Assembly: GCA_013396525.1 (NCBI GenBank)
Contig: VWYX01000215.1
Coordinates: 455,705-519,704 of the forward strand
From: Chaetorhynchus papuensis
Taxonomy: Eukaryota > Chordata > Aves > Passeriformes > Rhipiduridae
DNA: 64,000 nt
Direction of reading: 5' to 3'
The notes beneath the pieces are model-generated. The model saw nothing but the letters and a program-made list of their open reading frames with translations, had not been told where the DNA came from and made no database searches. Positions 37,302 through 47,800 of this stretch are shown piece after piece. The position numbers were made by a program, and so were the translations under genes. Position 1 is the first letter of the stretch; the number at the start of each line of letters is the position of its first letter.

Positions 37302-38861
37302 CTGCAGGGTAGGGGAAAAACGGGGTGGGAGGGGACAGAAAAGCGCTGCTCAGAAAATACTGCCTGAGCCATATGGAGAAGAACCAGATGAACCCTGTCT
37401 CAAGGCAAGCTCCCCTGGAAAAACATTTGACTTTCCCTTTGCTCTTGCTGCAGCTCATGGGAGGATTTCTCAGCTGAAGTCCTACCGCTTGCAAGCACAT
37501 AAGCATCGATACAATATATAATGCTGCCTGTAGGAATACCAGAGGTGAGTTACATAATCACAGAAACCTGTTGCTACAGTAACACTTCAGCAGCATCTAA
37601 GTGTCAAGTATTGCCTCAGACAAGACTTTTTGCCAAGAAACATAAAATACTAGATATGAGGGGAACTTCAAAGACTCCCATGACATGCAGACACATTCTA
37701 GTGAAAACAATGAGGTCTAAGGTGTCTAGACACTATTTTTATTCTTGAAAATCTACACCATCGTAAGAGAGAGATCGATCATGTCTCCCTACACTGACAA
37801 ATTATATCCTGCTACACTTCATTTCCACAACTCAAATATAAAATATCTACAGAACATTATACTATAGCATAAAAGATCTTGTTAGGCAGCTCTTGACAAA
37901 AATGGTAGCAATTCAAGCTTGGCTGAGACAGGCTCTGGACTGTGAAAGACCCGATAAACAGAACTGATGTTCTAACATCACCATTAAAAAAGAAGGCAGA
38001 TTATTTTCCAGTGAGCTGCTGCTCTTCTGGCTTTTTTTGATAGCCTTATAAACAACATATTCCTCTTCTGGTGTGTGATCCATACACCGTTAAATGCCAC
38101 AGCCCATCCAAATATGTGGCGTCTAGCTTATTTGTCATGGAAGACTAACTTAGCAGAGTGGTTACTTTACTGATCACAGGAGCTTAACAGGGCTCTGTTC
38201 ATGCTCATCTTACCTTACTTACTTGTCCAGACAAACTCAAGGGGTATTTTTTCCCACTAGCCCTCCACTTTCGTTCTGCCAACCGTGAGCTTTGCAGGGA
38301 GAAGATTGTGTTTTATGTGAAAAGCCACAGAAATCAGACATGCCAAGGGTTCTGTGATTTTTTGAGTGTCTCTCTCACAGCATCATTAAGAGAATTCTGT
38401 GTCAATGACTGATGTTTCCTTTGAACATGTTGCAGAGGCAGGGCTCAGTAGAGGGTATGGTCAGAAGTCACACTTCTTTACATTGGCAAATTTTATGTCT
38501 TTTGGGAAGTGACGTATATGGTCAAGAGCCATGCCTCTTGACATTAGAAAACTTTGTGCCTGTGGGGAAGTGAAATACAGATGTAAAATTCCATCATGTA
38601 AGGGCTTTCCCTTCCAAGAAAGGACATCATAAACCTCAGGGAGGCACCTCTCAGCTCTGAGCATGAACAGCATCAGGTTAGGCACTGGATTGATCTTATA
38701 AACTGATCTCTGTCAGACATAACTGACGAAGCCTATACTGTCATAGTCCATTTACCTCACTTTCTACGTTGGTGTCATCCTTTTTGTTGCTAGCTGAGTT
38801 TGAGCTGTAAAACATTGTGATCTGGCTATTAAACAAGCTAGGGAAAAAAAGCATGCCATAC
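37302..38861 (-). other. MYRIP: MYRIP intron (1.56 kb) with local tandem duplication
   Basis: A phase 0 intron between the 81-nt and 150-nt exons. It holds a diverged 61-bp tandem duplication at 38457-38578. Nothing else recognisable. Confidence 0.85.
38457..38578. repeat. Diverged 61-bp tandem duplication
   Basis: Two adjacent copies, 38457-38517 and 38518-38578, both begin atggtca, share acatt in the middle and end in gggaagtga. By eye they agree at roughly three quarters of positions without gaps, so the duplication is old. Confidence 0.85.
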
Positions 38862-38942
38862 CTTCTGCACAATGGTTGTGGCCAGCTCTTCTATGAGGTC
38901 CTCCTTGTGCTCCTGCAAGTAACAAGCTTCATTCTGCTTGTC
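38862..38942 (-). CDS. MYRIP: MYRIP coding exon: helical segment (81 nt, 27 codons)
   Basis: This is a symmetric phase 0 exon with acceptor tgcag right of 38942 and donor gtatgg left of 38862. It reads DKQNEACYLQEHKEDL then IEELATTIVQK. The family equivalent remembered from human is DKQNEASYLRDHKEEL, so most residues are kept. The charged, leucine-containing repeats suggest continued alpha helix after the preceding amphipathic segment. Because 81 nt is a multiple of three with phase 0 on both sides, skipping it would keep the frame. The intron before it is 321 nt, the shortest in the window. Confidence 0.95.
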
Positions 38943-39263
38943 CTGCATGAAAATGGATATCTGTATTTGCTAAAAGCACATAAAAACAGCCTTTCCACAG
39001 AAAATGTATAGATTGGGAAATGGGTAATATGCCCTATTAGCACTGTGGGAAGAAATTACAGGCACTTCAAGTGCATATCACCTTCTGAAATGCAAGGTGC
39101 ATCTTGGATACCAGTTCATAAAACCCATGCCCAGCTCTTTAGATATATCATGAGATAGTCACTACTTCTTCATGTTTTTATCTACTTGGTTTGTACCACT
39201 ACCCATATGAAAAGAAACAGGATTGTCCTATTTAAATTAACACATTTTTTTGGAAAGTGTTAC
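38943..39263 (-). other. MYRIP: MYRIP intron (321 nt)
   Basis: A phase 0 intron with donor gtaaca and acceptor tgcag. It is the shortest intron in the window. No internal feature seen. Confidence 0.9.
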
Positions 39264-39361
39264 CAGGCTGTCACTGTAGGTCTCTGCCTTAGAAATAGCT
39301 TCTTCCACTGCTTCCTCGGCAACACGTAAGGCCACAGCAAGGGTATCCATCATGCTGTGTC
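39264..39361 (-). CDS. MYRIP: MYRIP coding exon: amphipathic helix, probable PKA-RII anchoring site (98 nt)
   Basis: The acceptor is catctag at the right edge and the donor gtaaca at the left edge. The translation begins GHSMMDTLAVALRVAEEAVE and continues EAISKAETYSDSL, with phase 1 entry and phase 0 exit. The run ALRVAEEAVEEAISKAE puts small and branched hydrophobics on one face and Glu/Lys on the other. This is the pattern of AKAP helices that dock the regulatory subunit dimer of PKA, and MYRIP is reported in the literature as an A-kinase anchoring protein tied to the exocyst. That this helix is the docking site is my inference. The next exon is only 321 bp away. Confidence 0.95.
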
Positions 39362-39987
39362 CTAGATGAAGAATAAGATAAAACCACCAAGTTCTTTATA
39401 TATGCACATTTTGCATAATGAGCTGCAAAATTCAGACTCATATTCTGGACACATAGTCAAATCTTAAATTGTTCATGAAAAAGTTATTTCCTCAATCCAT
39501 AATTATGCACAGTAAAATAAAAAAACTTAAGACAGAGAAATTTGTTGCAATCTCTAAGTTTCTTTTTAAATGTAAATCTTAGACACAATAAAACATTTAG
39601 TGTTTTTTATGTTGCTTATTTTAGACTGTAGCAAAATAGTTTGGTGGGAATAATTGAAAGGAATTTTGTAAAGTTCCTATAAGCAGGACAAAACAAAATA
39701 TAAGAAAGAGAATGAAAACAAAATACATGAACATAGGAAAGGAAATGGGAAAGAAGTAACAAAAACTGAACATTAAGAGAATCACACTAGAAATGGCATG
39801 TAGTAGGTGTAATGCTGAAGGAAGATATCACAGCATGGTAAAAAAAAGACTTTTAGTGTCTTGCTGAATGGTTCAGCCAAAATATTGTTGGATCTGAGGA
39901 CAAGACTTACCAGCACTCTAAGCTACTTGTCCAGTAATTCTAAGTGTAAGGACTGCTTTTTAATCAAACGAGTTTTTAGCAGCATAC
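39362..39987 (-). other. MYRIP: MYRIP intron (626 nt)
   Basis: A phase 1 intron, AT-rich, with donor gtatgc and acceptor catctag. No recognisable feature inside. Confidence 0.9.
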
Positions 39988-40071
39988 CTTCTGTCTGTTG
40001 GTAGAATGTAGAGTCACTGCCACAGATGCTTCCTTCATTCTCAAAGCTTCCTTCATACAAACTTTCTTCTG
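39988..40071 (-). CDS. MYRIP: MYRIP coding exon: acidic linker (84 nt)
   Basis: The acceptor is ctttttag just right of 40071 and the donor gtatgc just left of 39988. The exon completes a split codon with its first two bases, then reads EESLYEGSFENEGSICGSDS and TFYQQTE, and leaves one base for the next exon. This is the acidic, serine-rich linker directly after the Rab-binding module. The block GSFENEGSI..SDSTFY is strongly conserved in MYRIP as I remember it and is absent from MLPH, so it helps to name the gene. A second AG three bases further in (exon start 40068) would remove one codon without changing frame, a possible NAGNAG-type acceptor. Confidence 0.93.
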
Positions 40072-41738
40072 CTAAAAAGACAGACAGAATCATGTGTTAT
40101 TTTAAGAAGTACCCATTAACAACAGAGGCATTATTAGATTGGAATATTCACTCAAGATATGGTGGCACTGCACACAATGAGGGATAACTGGAAAATTCCT
40201 CCTAGCTGTTGGTGTTGGATAAATAATGACTGCAGCATCTTCTGTACAAAACATGACTGCTTTTATATCAAAGACCTCTCATTCATTTTGAATGGAAAAA
40301 ACTATTACTACAGTAAAAGATGAAGAAGCTACTAGGCATAAGACTTACATGGTAGAAGTTAAATACAGGGAATTTGCCTTTACTATGACATTTGGGGTAG
40401 AAATAGATTCTACATTTTAAAGGGCACTGCTGTATAAATAAGGCAGAACCCAGACACATATACTAGTATTTATCTTCAAAGGGAACAAAAGGTTTAGGTA
40501 ACAGTCACACGGAGAGTAGAAGAAAGTTAGCAATGACATTTAGACTCAAAGGCCTTCCTTAGAAAGGTCTCACCGAGAGTGCACATGCCACTGCAACTCA
40601 TCATTGCATCGTTCACACTTCCATTCAAGCACCCATTCACTGAGACTACAGTTTAAGTAAAAGCAATGCATCACAGGAAAGTTCAGAAGCATCCACTGCC
40701 ACAGTTTTTACTTCCACTGTCCCACTTCTGCCCTAACTGAAACAAGATTTGCTTGTCCTCACACATATTTGTTCTCAGTTGTTAAGGAATCTTCTCAAGA
40801 AATATGAATTTGATAACGAAAAAGGAAAAAGACTAATAAATCACAATTTAGTGAATAGGTCACTTCTCCCTAGAAGCTTTAATGTCAATTTTCATAATAC
40901 ACACCTAAAATTTCCATTCAGGACTAGAAAGTCTACATACCACCCTGTGTGTTTTCAGGAAAAGACAAAGTAAGGACTATAGAAAAGTTACAGTCTCTGT
41001 ACATATTTTGAAGAAATTACAAGAGTAAATTATCTCGTCCAATAAATCCAGTGAAATGTAAATATTCAGCTAGATGTGTTTTAACTAATTTGCTGAAGTT
41101 CCCAGTATGACACCAGGCTCCACTTCTGCATACACATTTTCTATCTCCAATCACTCTTCTTATGGGGTGGGGCATTAGAACAGCATAGTTAGGGGAGAAT
41201 TATGTCTTCACTTAAAAGGTTGATGTCAATACTTTATCGGTATCTTTTACCTGTTTACAAACATCAATACAAAAATAAAATGTAGCCAGACCCTTAAGCA
41301 TGCAAAACTCTAAGTAAGGAACTCTCAATTTTGGCCAAGCTGGATACTCAATGTGTCTCATGTTAATCAAATTTTGCTTCAAACACCACATAAATATGCC
41401 TACGGTCAAATGTTGAATGCAAAATTATTTTCTCACTCATTGACTACTCAGAACTGTGATAAAGTTTGGGACACAAGCTAGAATACAAACTGCAATTTAC
41501 TTTATATACAGCTCTTCTGTATCAGTGACAAAATTATGATTAAACATTTTTTGAATTCTTAAATAGCTCTCTAGACACTTCATCCTTTTTTCTCTCCACT
41601 GAGGTATTTCTTTTACAAAAAAGAAAATTACATTACAAAAATCTCTCTTGAAATAGTCTCAGAATTTCCATTGTCTCAGCTTGTGTGTTAAAGTAGGTAA
41701 GAATAAATCTTGTAAGAAATCAACACAGTTGTTCTTAC
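40072..41738 (-). other. MYRIP: MYRIP intron (1.67 kb)
   Basis: A phase 1 intron with donor gtaag and acceptor ttttag. It is AT-rich and I see no repeat or gene-like structure in it. Confidence 0.9.
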
Positions 41739-41875
41739 CTATTGCATCAGGACAAACTCCACTCTCCAGTCTATGCTTCTTGTACAAGTTCTTCAGGACC
41801 TTGGCACTTCCAAAACACTTAAAGCGGCTTTTGACATTATTATAGTACCAATCCAGAGACTGGGTCCTTAGGAGC
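41739..41875 (-). CDS. MYRIP: MYRIP coding exon: end of Slp/Slac2 homology domain (137 nt)
   Basis: The exon is bounded by acceptor ttttag at 41876-41881 and donor gtaag at 41734-41738. It starts with the last base of a split codon and ends with the first base of the next. It encodes 45 full codons, starting LLRTQSLDWYYNNV and ending ESGVCPDAI. In this family the segment is the helix after the zinc finger, the second half of the Rab27-binding module, with the signature WYYNNVKSRFK.FGSAKV. A cysteine (codon TGT) stands before FGSAKV where I recall Arg in human MYRIP and MLPH. The preceding exon, which should encode the zinc-finger cysteines, was not found between 41876 and 64000. The next exon is 1.7 kb downstream. 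Confidence 0.95.
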
Positions 41876-44800
41876 CTAAAATAGAAAAATAAACCACATA
41901 TTTGGAATGGTTCTACAACAAATGAATGTGGAAAAAAAAAATCTTTTAGACCTCAGATCGCAAACCTATTAATTCCTTATTTATTTCTTTACTTCTTTAT
42001 TGTTTGTACTTTGCAAGTGTACAAAGTACACTTTACAAGGCAAGAAAAAACCCAACAGGTTAAGGGGTAAGTAAATATCTTCTTCACATTACTCAAGGGT
42101 TTATTTGGTTTTGGTACTATCAGACGAGGTGATCTCCCCTTTAACATTATAATGCTCACACTACAACCTCTTGTAAAATACAAACAAGCCTTGGAACAGC
42201 ACAGGACTTAAAAATAGCCCTCATTTACACAGATTTACAGATAAGCCCATTGATGTGCCACAAAACCCCTCCATTTACATAAAAATACATCACTGCTTTT
42301 ATTTGTGGAAAACATTAGACAAAGCCTAATCAGAGGACCTCAAAGCAGAATGAGCTACAGTTTGGTTTCTCACTTTTCACAGGAAGCATCACTGACAACA
42401 ATAATTCGTCTTAACAGACTTGTCCCCAGAGCTGAGATACTTTATAAAGCCCAGAGATCCAGCAAGCTTTGTATTTTCTCCAGTGTGGCATGTGGCAACT
42501 TGCTTCACCTGCTCCTTCAGCAGTGCACGGAGAGAACCTGTGCCATATTCTCAGGCAACAACCACCCCAGGTGACTGCAGGGTAACCCACCACAGACCTG
42601 TACGTTTCCTACTGAGGGTGGATCTTAGGGTTCCACCTATAAATTAAAGACGATTTATTCTTAACAGCAGATTTGGGAGAACAAAAGGCTAATGTCAGTG
42701 TCCAGTGTCACTATATGAACCCCTAAAGAAATGATGTTACCATCAGGAGTGCCGGACTCTCAGCATTTCCAGACTTGAACATATTTAGATGATTTAACTC
42801 CACTTTTTAAACCCGGGGCCGCGTGTGAAAAACAAAATAGAATGCCAGTCTCACTGTCACCTTTACATTTTCCTTCAGGGACTCTGGACTCTTTGTAAAG
42901 TACAAGGCAAGTGACAATGCACAATTTTTGTTTTGTCACCTACTGACAGACTGGCAAGGTAGCTCTTACTCAGCACCACACCTCAGGAGATACAAACAAG
43001 CAAACAAACATGCTGAGCCTGGGGGTTCAATTACATGTTTCCAGTCTGAATCCAGACCTTTTAAGTTTCAGTATACTGATAAAAAGGAACATCCACTTCA
43101 CGAAAAGCAGAACATCATGATCTGGCCCACTTGTCTGTCATCACTGGTAAGTGCTTAGTAGCAAACTCTAGCAGTGGGAAATTAAAAATAAAAATCAATG
43201 AAGCCTAGCCTATTCAAACTGTGAACGCTTAAAGTTACATTAGCTGCTCTACAGAAGACAACTGAAGAAAAAGCACATAATGGAACAGAAGTCTATTTTT
43301 TCTGCATTCTGTCTCAGCAAGTAGATGCAGAAGAGATGTTTACAGAGAATGTAAGAATATTAGCCCTTTAATATCTATTTGCACAGTAATATTCCAAGCC
43401 TAACCATGGATCCCAGGAGGCTGATTAGTTCCAATATTCACTATTATACAAATATCACTAACATGTGACGAGGGCAAAAATCCTTTTTTGTTTTTTTTTT
43501 TTTGAAAACGTCCTTACATGTAACTCTGATGAAACACAAGTGTCCTGAGCACAAGCAATGGGAAGGATGCCTTGGTCTGTCTGTGAAGTACAGGGTTTCT
43601 GAATTCCCATAATGCTGCCACCAAGATATCTGTTATGATGCCTGTCCAAGACCTGACCCACTGACTGCTGCTTCACTGCTGGCACAGTGATGAATCTGAA
43701 CAGAGGAACATTTCTCTCCCAAACCTGCAGTTCTTTGGCATTTTGAGAACCTGCCTTCTTTGTGGGCAGGAAGCACTTGCTCTCATGGTAACTGCATCAG
43801 AATACTATGTCTTCTGCTTGCTGAATTTTACTCACTTTTGTCCACTGAGTTCCTACAGAGTCTGACAGGGTAAGATTTCAGTCAATAGCACAGAGTCACA
43901 ATCATTATGAAGGATAAACTGCATGACTGGGCTGGAACTGGCTTAGCAGGAGGTATTGACCAGAAGGGATGCTCTTCTGCTCAGTGAATGCAGCATTCTC
44001 CAAGCTGTCCCCAAAAAAGTATTGCAGCACCATCACCACTGGGGGACTCACAGCACTGGGAGTCCTCAAATACATTGTTTTATGGCTTTGAAGATCCCTG
44101 CTAATTCCCTTAGCATGTTTACCAAGTAACCTCAGCTACACTAGCTCAAAATGCTAAACTTGTGAACTTGGAAGCCAAGTAGACGCAGTTCTTAATATTC
44201 AGACTGAGTGACAAGATAAAAAAAAGAGAGGGTCACCTATCTTTGGGCACTCTGTGCGAGTTAAGACAGCCAGTTATGAATGCTGACCTGGCAGCTTGGG
44301 AAAACAAAAGATGTGATTCATTGCAAGCTTGCTTCCTCATCTTTTTCCCTGTGTCACCATGTTTTTCTGGGTTTGATCAATACTTTGTGTATAAAAGCAG
44401 AAAGCTAAGAGAGGTGGCTTCTTGATGAGGTGAGAGTGCTTTGCAACTAAAACAGGTTTTTTATTTGTAATGATAACATTTTCCATATGTGAACTTTGGA
44501 AGAGTCAAAAGGACAGAGATTATACATCTCAAAGCAACCGTGAAAGGAGATGCTTGCCTCTTTGTACCAGTTAATCTGGTGTAAACAAAAGGATTTTTTT
44601 ATTTCTTTTTTTTTTCAGATTTCCTCGTTGCTGCAGGATTAACACTTTGTGAGTAATCTAATCATCTCATGCTTCCCTCCTGTGAGCTGGAGAGCTACCA
44701 ACAAGTCCAAATCTATGCCTAGGTCCTGAACATGTTTCATAACAGATTACAATGCCTCCTCTAAAGCTTTTCAGCCTCTTAACTTTCAAATAAGTTACAA

Positions 44801-47800
44801 TGTCCCTGCTGATTCCTCCTATGGAGAAAGGATTTGGAGAAGAGAGAACTTCTCTTATAGATACTAAAATAAAGGACTCACTCAAAAGAGGAATAAGAGC
44901 ATTTTCACCTCATTTCAAAATCCTTTAATGTTGCCCTATATTTTAAAGCTGTTTTCTGCAAAAGTAGTCCATGAGTGCAGAATAATGAAAGACTGTGACA
45001 GTGCTAGCATTAAGTTGTTGGAATGAAACACTTCCCTTATTAGCTTTAAATGACAGTGTGCAAGTTCTCTCCGTGAAATGAAAATTCACACTTAAAGGAT
45101 ATTATGTGTCTGCATTTTAAAGAAGCAGGACTGCTTGAAGCCATTTCTTGCTCTTTCTGTGCCACAAAGACTGCTATGTCTTTATTGCTAAATATCTTTA
45201 AACACTAAGGACATTATTTATGTTATAGAATATTGCCATGGATTTGAGTTGCATTTTGATGTGCTTTTGGCAGAGGACAATACTGTGATTTTAAAATTCT
45301 GTCCTACTAGAAAGTGCGAAAGCTAGGAAGATGCTTTTGATTTAACATTAAAACTTGAACGAGTATTCTAAAGCCCCTAAGCTTTTTTTAGTGCCACAAT
45401 GTGTCTGTCTCAATCAAGCAGCACCATGAGAAGGGATAAGCCCACTAAAATCTTTACAATTGGTCTTCGGTACCCTTCTCACCTGAAGAACCCAAATAGT
45501 AAAGTTCTAGCATTTTCCTGAGGAAAAAAAGTACACCAGCTGTGTTGGGGAGTGGAGACATGAACCATCTCCCTCATTACTAGCGATGACCAGAAGACCA
45601 TCACATGAAAGACATGACTCACCCAGTACTCAAAACATAAGAGATTCTTTAGTGACTGATTTACCACTTTAATTCTTTTTTCTTCTAAAAAAAATTGAGA
45701 GGTTTTACTTGGCCTAAAGGCAATATGAAGCTTCTCCAAGAACTTTTCTCTAAAAGGTAGTAGCAATTTAATATTTAGGACCTTAATCTGTATTCGTAAT
45801 ACAAGCTGGACTATGAAGAAGTGTTTCATAACAATATTTTTCCATTTTTCATTTTTCCATGAACTTTGTGAGACGTTTCCCCCCACAAGGCAAACTTGTC
45901 ACTTACTGAGCTGCAGTCTAGTTTCTGTAAGTCAGGAGGTGCTTCCTGAAATCTTACAAATGCTTACATTATTTATCAGAGTAAACACAAACCACTTGGA
46001 TTTTCCTTGCTACTGACTTTCACTGGATAATGAAGCCTCCTTTTTTAGCTTTTCATACCTATGTTAACATTTCTTCCACAGTTTTGTGCTGACACTCAGG
46101 CCAGTAAACTATTCTAGTCCCTCAATTGCCATCCTGTGCTTCTTCCGCTGTGCCCATGACCTACTGCAACATCCAGCCTCAGGTCACTCCAGATCTGCAT
46201 TCAGCAATTGATTCGTTTCACTTAGGAATGGAGCTGCTTTACAATTCTTGGACCTTTTGACTTTTGTGGATATGACAATTTTTAAAAATTAAGAAAATTT
46301 AAAAAGTCAATCAAAACCATCTCTGAAATACAGGACGATGCACAGGTCAGAACTGCTGCTCTGTGCGGAGGCTCCAAACTTAAGAGGAGGGAGGCACATC
46401 AAACTTAAGAAAAACGAGAAATGGAAATTGTCAGCAGAAGAGCAACACCAATATTTAGTTTTCACTCTTTGAAAGCACTCCCTAGGCTCCTTGGACTGCC
46501 TAGAGGCTCAGCCAGGAGTGAAGTGATGGAGGGGGTGGGAGCCAGGAGAAGACTGACTGTTGAGCTCTGTCAGAGCTGGGACAGCAGTGGACAGGACTCC
46601 CCCCAGAGCAGACCTGCTTAACTAGATGCTGGGCTGGAGACAGAGCCATGCTGCAGTTAAACATTCCTGCCTTTAACCCTGATGTTTCCTCACAGATGGG
46701 TGACACTCTGTGACTGGTGCTGTGGGACTGACATCCTGGAAGCCTTGGCCCCTCCTGGGGAGCTGCACATCCCTCTCCCTCTGGCTGCATTAGTGCCATG
46801 TTTTGCATCAGTGCCTGGGAAACTCCAGCTAATACAGACTAAGCTGTGACAGGCACACTGCCCGTCACAGCCCCCCCGACACAGGCTCTCTGCCCACACT
46901 GACTTACACGCAATATGAAGCTCAAGGCCTTTGTTTCCATTTCCCAGCACAGAGTGGCCTCAACCTGGTGCCCAGAGAAACAATTAAGATTTAACCTGTC
47001 ACTTCTTATTTACTACTTTTGGAGTAAAATTTCTTCAAACTCAACATCCTGAACTATTATTTCTCTGCCAAGAGCAATATTTGCTTTTTCCTTTGGGCTC
47101 ATGTTTTAGAGCTTGTAATGTACTGCTCATTATAAACAGTTGAATTCAAGGTTTTCAGTTTCTTTCAGTTTCAGTGAAATCAAACCTACATCCAGGTTCA
47201 CCTTCATTCCCTTCAGGATGAATCATTATAGCACAAAACCACTACACACACGAATATCCTGCCAATGCTCAGTTCTCTGAAAATCAGACTTAAAAAACCC
47301 ATAAATATTGAGAAAGTTCAGCACCCTGAAGCCCTGAACAGGAACTTTGGCCAAGCTCATGTAATTTCAAGAGTGTACTTCCCTAACTGTTTTGCATCTA
47401 TTCCCTGTCTATGAAAAGCAGCTGTTCACACACGAACAACAGCTCCTCATCGTTTATCCCAGCAGACGATCGCTAACTTGTTGTGACACTTCCTTCCCAA
47501 GCTTTAAGTTTAAATCCAATTTATTTTCTTCTTGATGGCATTCTGCAGGTCACCTATCTCTCAAGAAGTGCTGTTCCAGAAAATTTCTTCCTCCAATTAT
47601 CCACAGCAGAGGGGTGCACACGGATTACGCTGTGACAAGTCAAAGCACAGCACACTGACCCATGCAGGTGTGTCACAGGAAAGGCCACAGCAGGGCATGG
47701 TGAATACACTGCTCTGCAGTCAGCAAAATCCAAGTAACAGCAGAGGGGAGAATGTCTTGAGTCAAAGCATCTACCCCAGAAAGAGAACTGTCTACCCCAC

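Larger units (their letters stand above)
11934..41875 (-). other. MYRIP: MYRIP gene, internal part (8 coding exons visible)
   Basis: MYRIP is a Rab27A effector that links melanosomes and secretory granules to myosin VIIa/Va, actin, the exocyst and protein kinase A; it acts on the cytoplasmic face of organelles. Eight minus-strand exons join in one open frame of 539 codons. Diagnostic short motifs in order are WYYNNVKSRF, FGSAKVLKNLY, GHSMMDTLAVALRVAEEA, SWKSVDRLNET, DGNWVALQ, SAYDEMGSDSE, HGELDVNFNP and DLSETDISNED. They match my memory of human MYRIP (about 859 aa) in order and spacing. The relatives MLPH and the SYTL proteins share only the first two blocks. The gene runs off both ends: the start codon and zinc finger lie beyond the right edge, and the C-terminal exons and 3' UTR beyond the left. 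No promoter of this gene is visible. Confidence 0.95.

Noticed and set aside
37084..37521. ORFs of 122-140 codons (minus) and 77-101 codons (plus) around 37.2 kb
   Set aside because: They overlap the true 150-nt exon in other frames or read through its splice sites; the spliced frame carries the homology.
45479..45886. 135-codon minus-strand ORF, the longest outside the gene's exons
   Set aside because: No family motif, no codon bias I can see, and AT-rich lysine/phenylalanine-heavy content typical of chance ORFs in this DNA.
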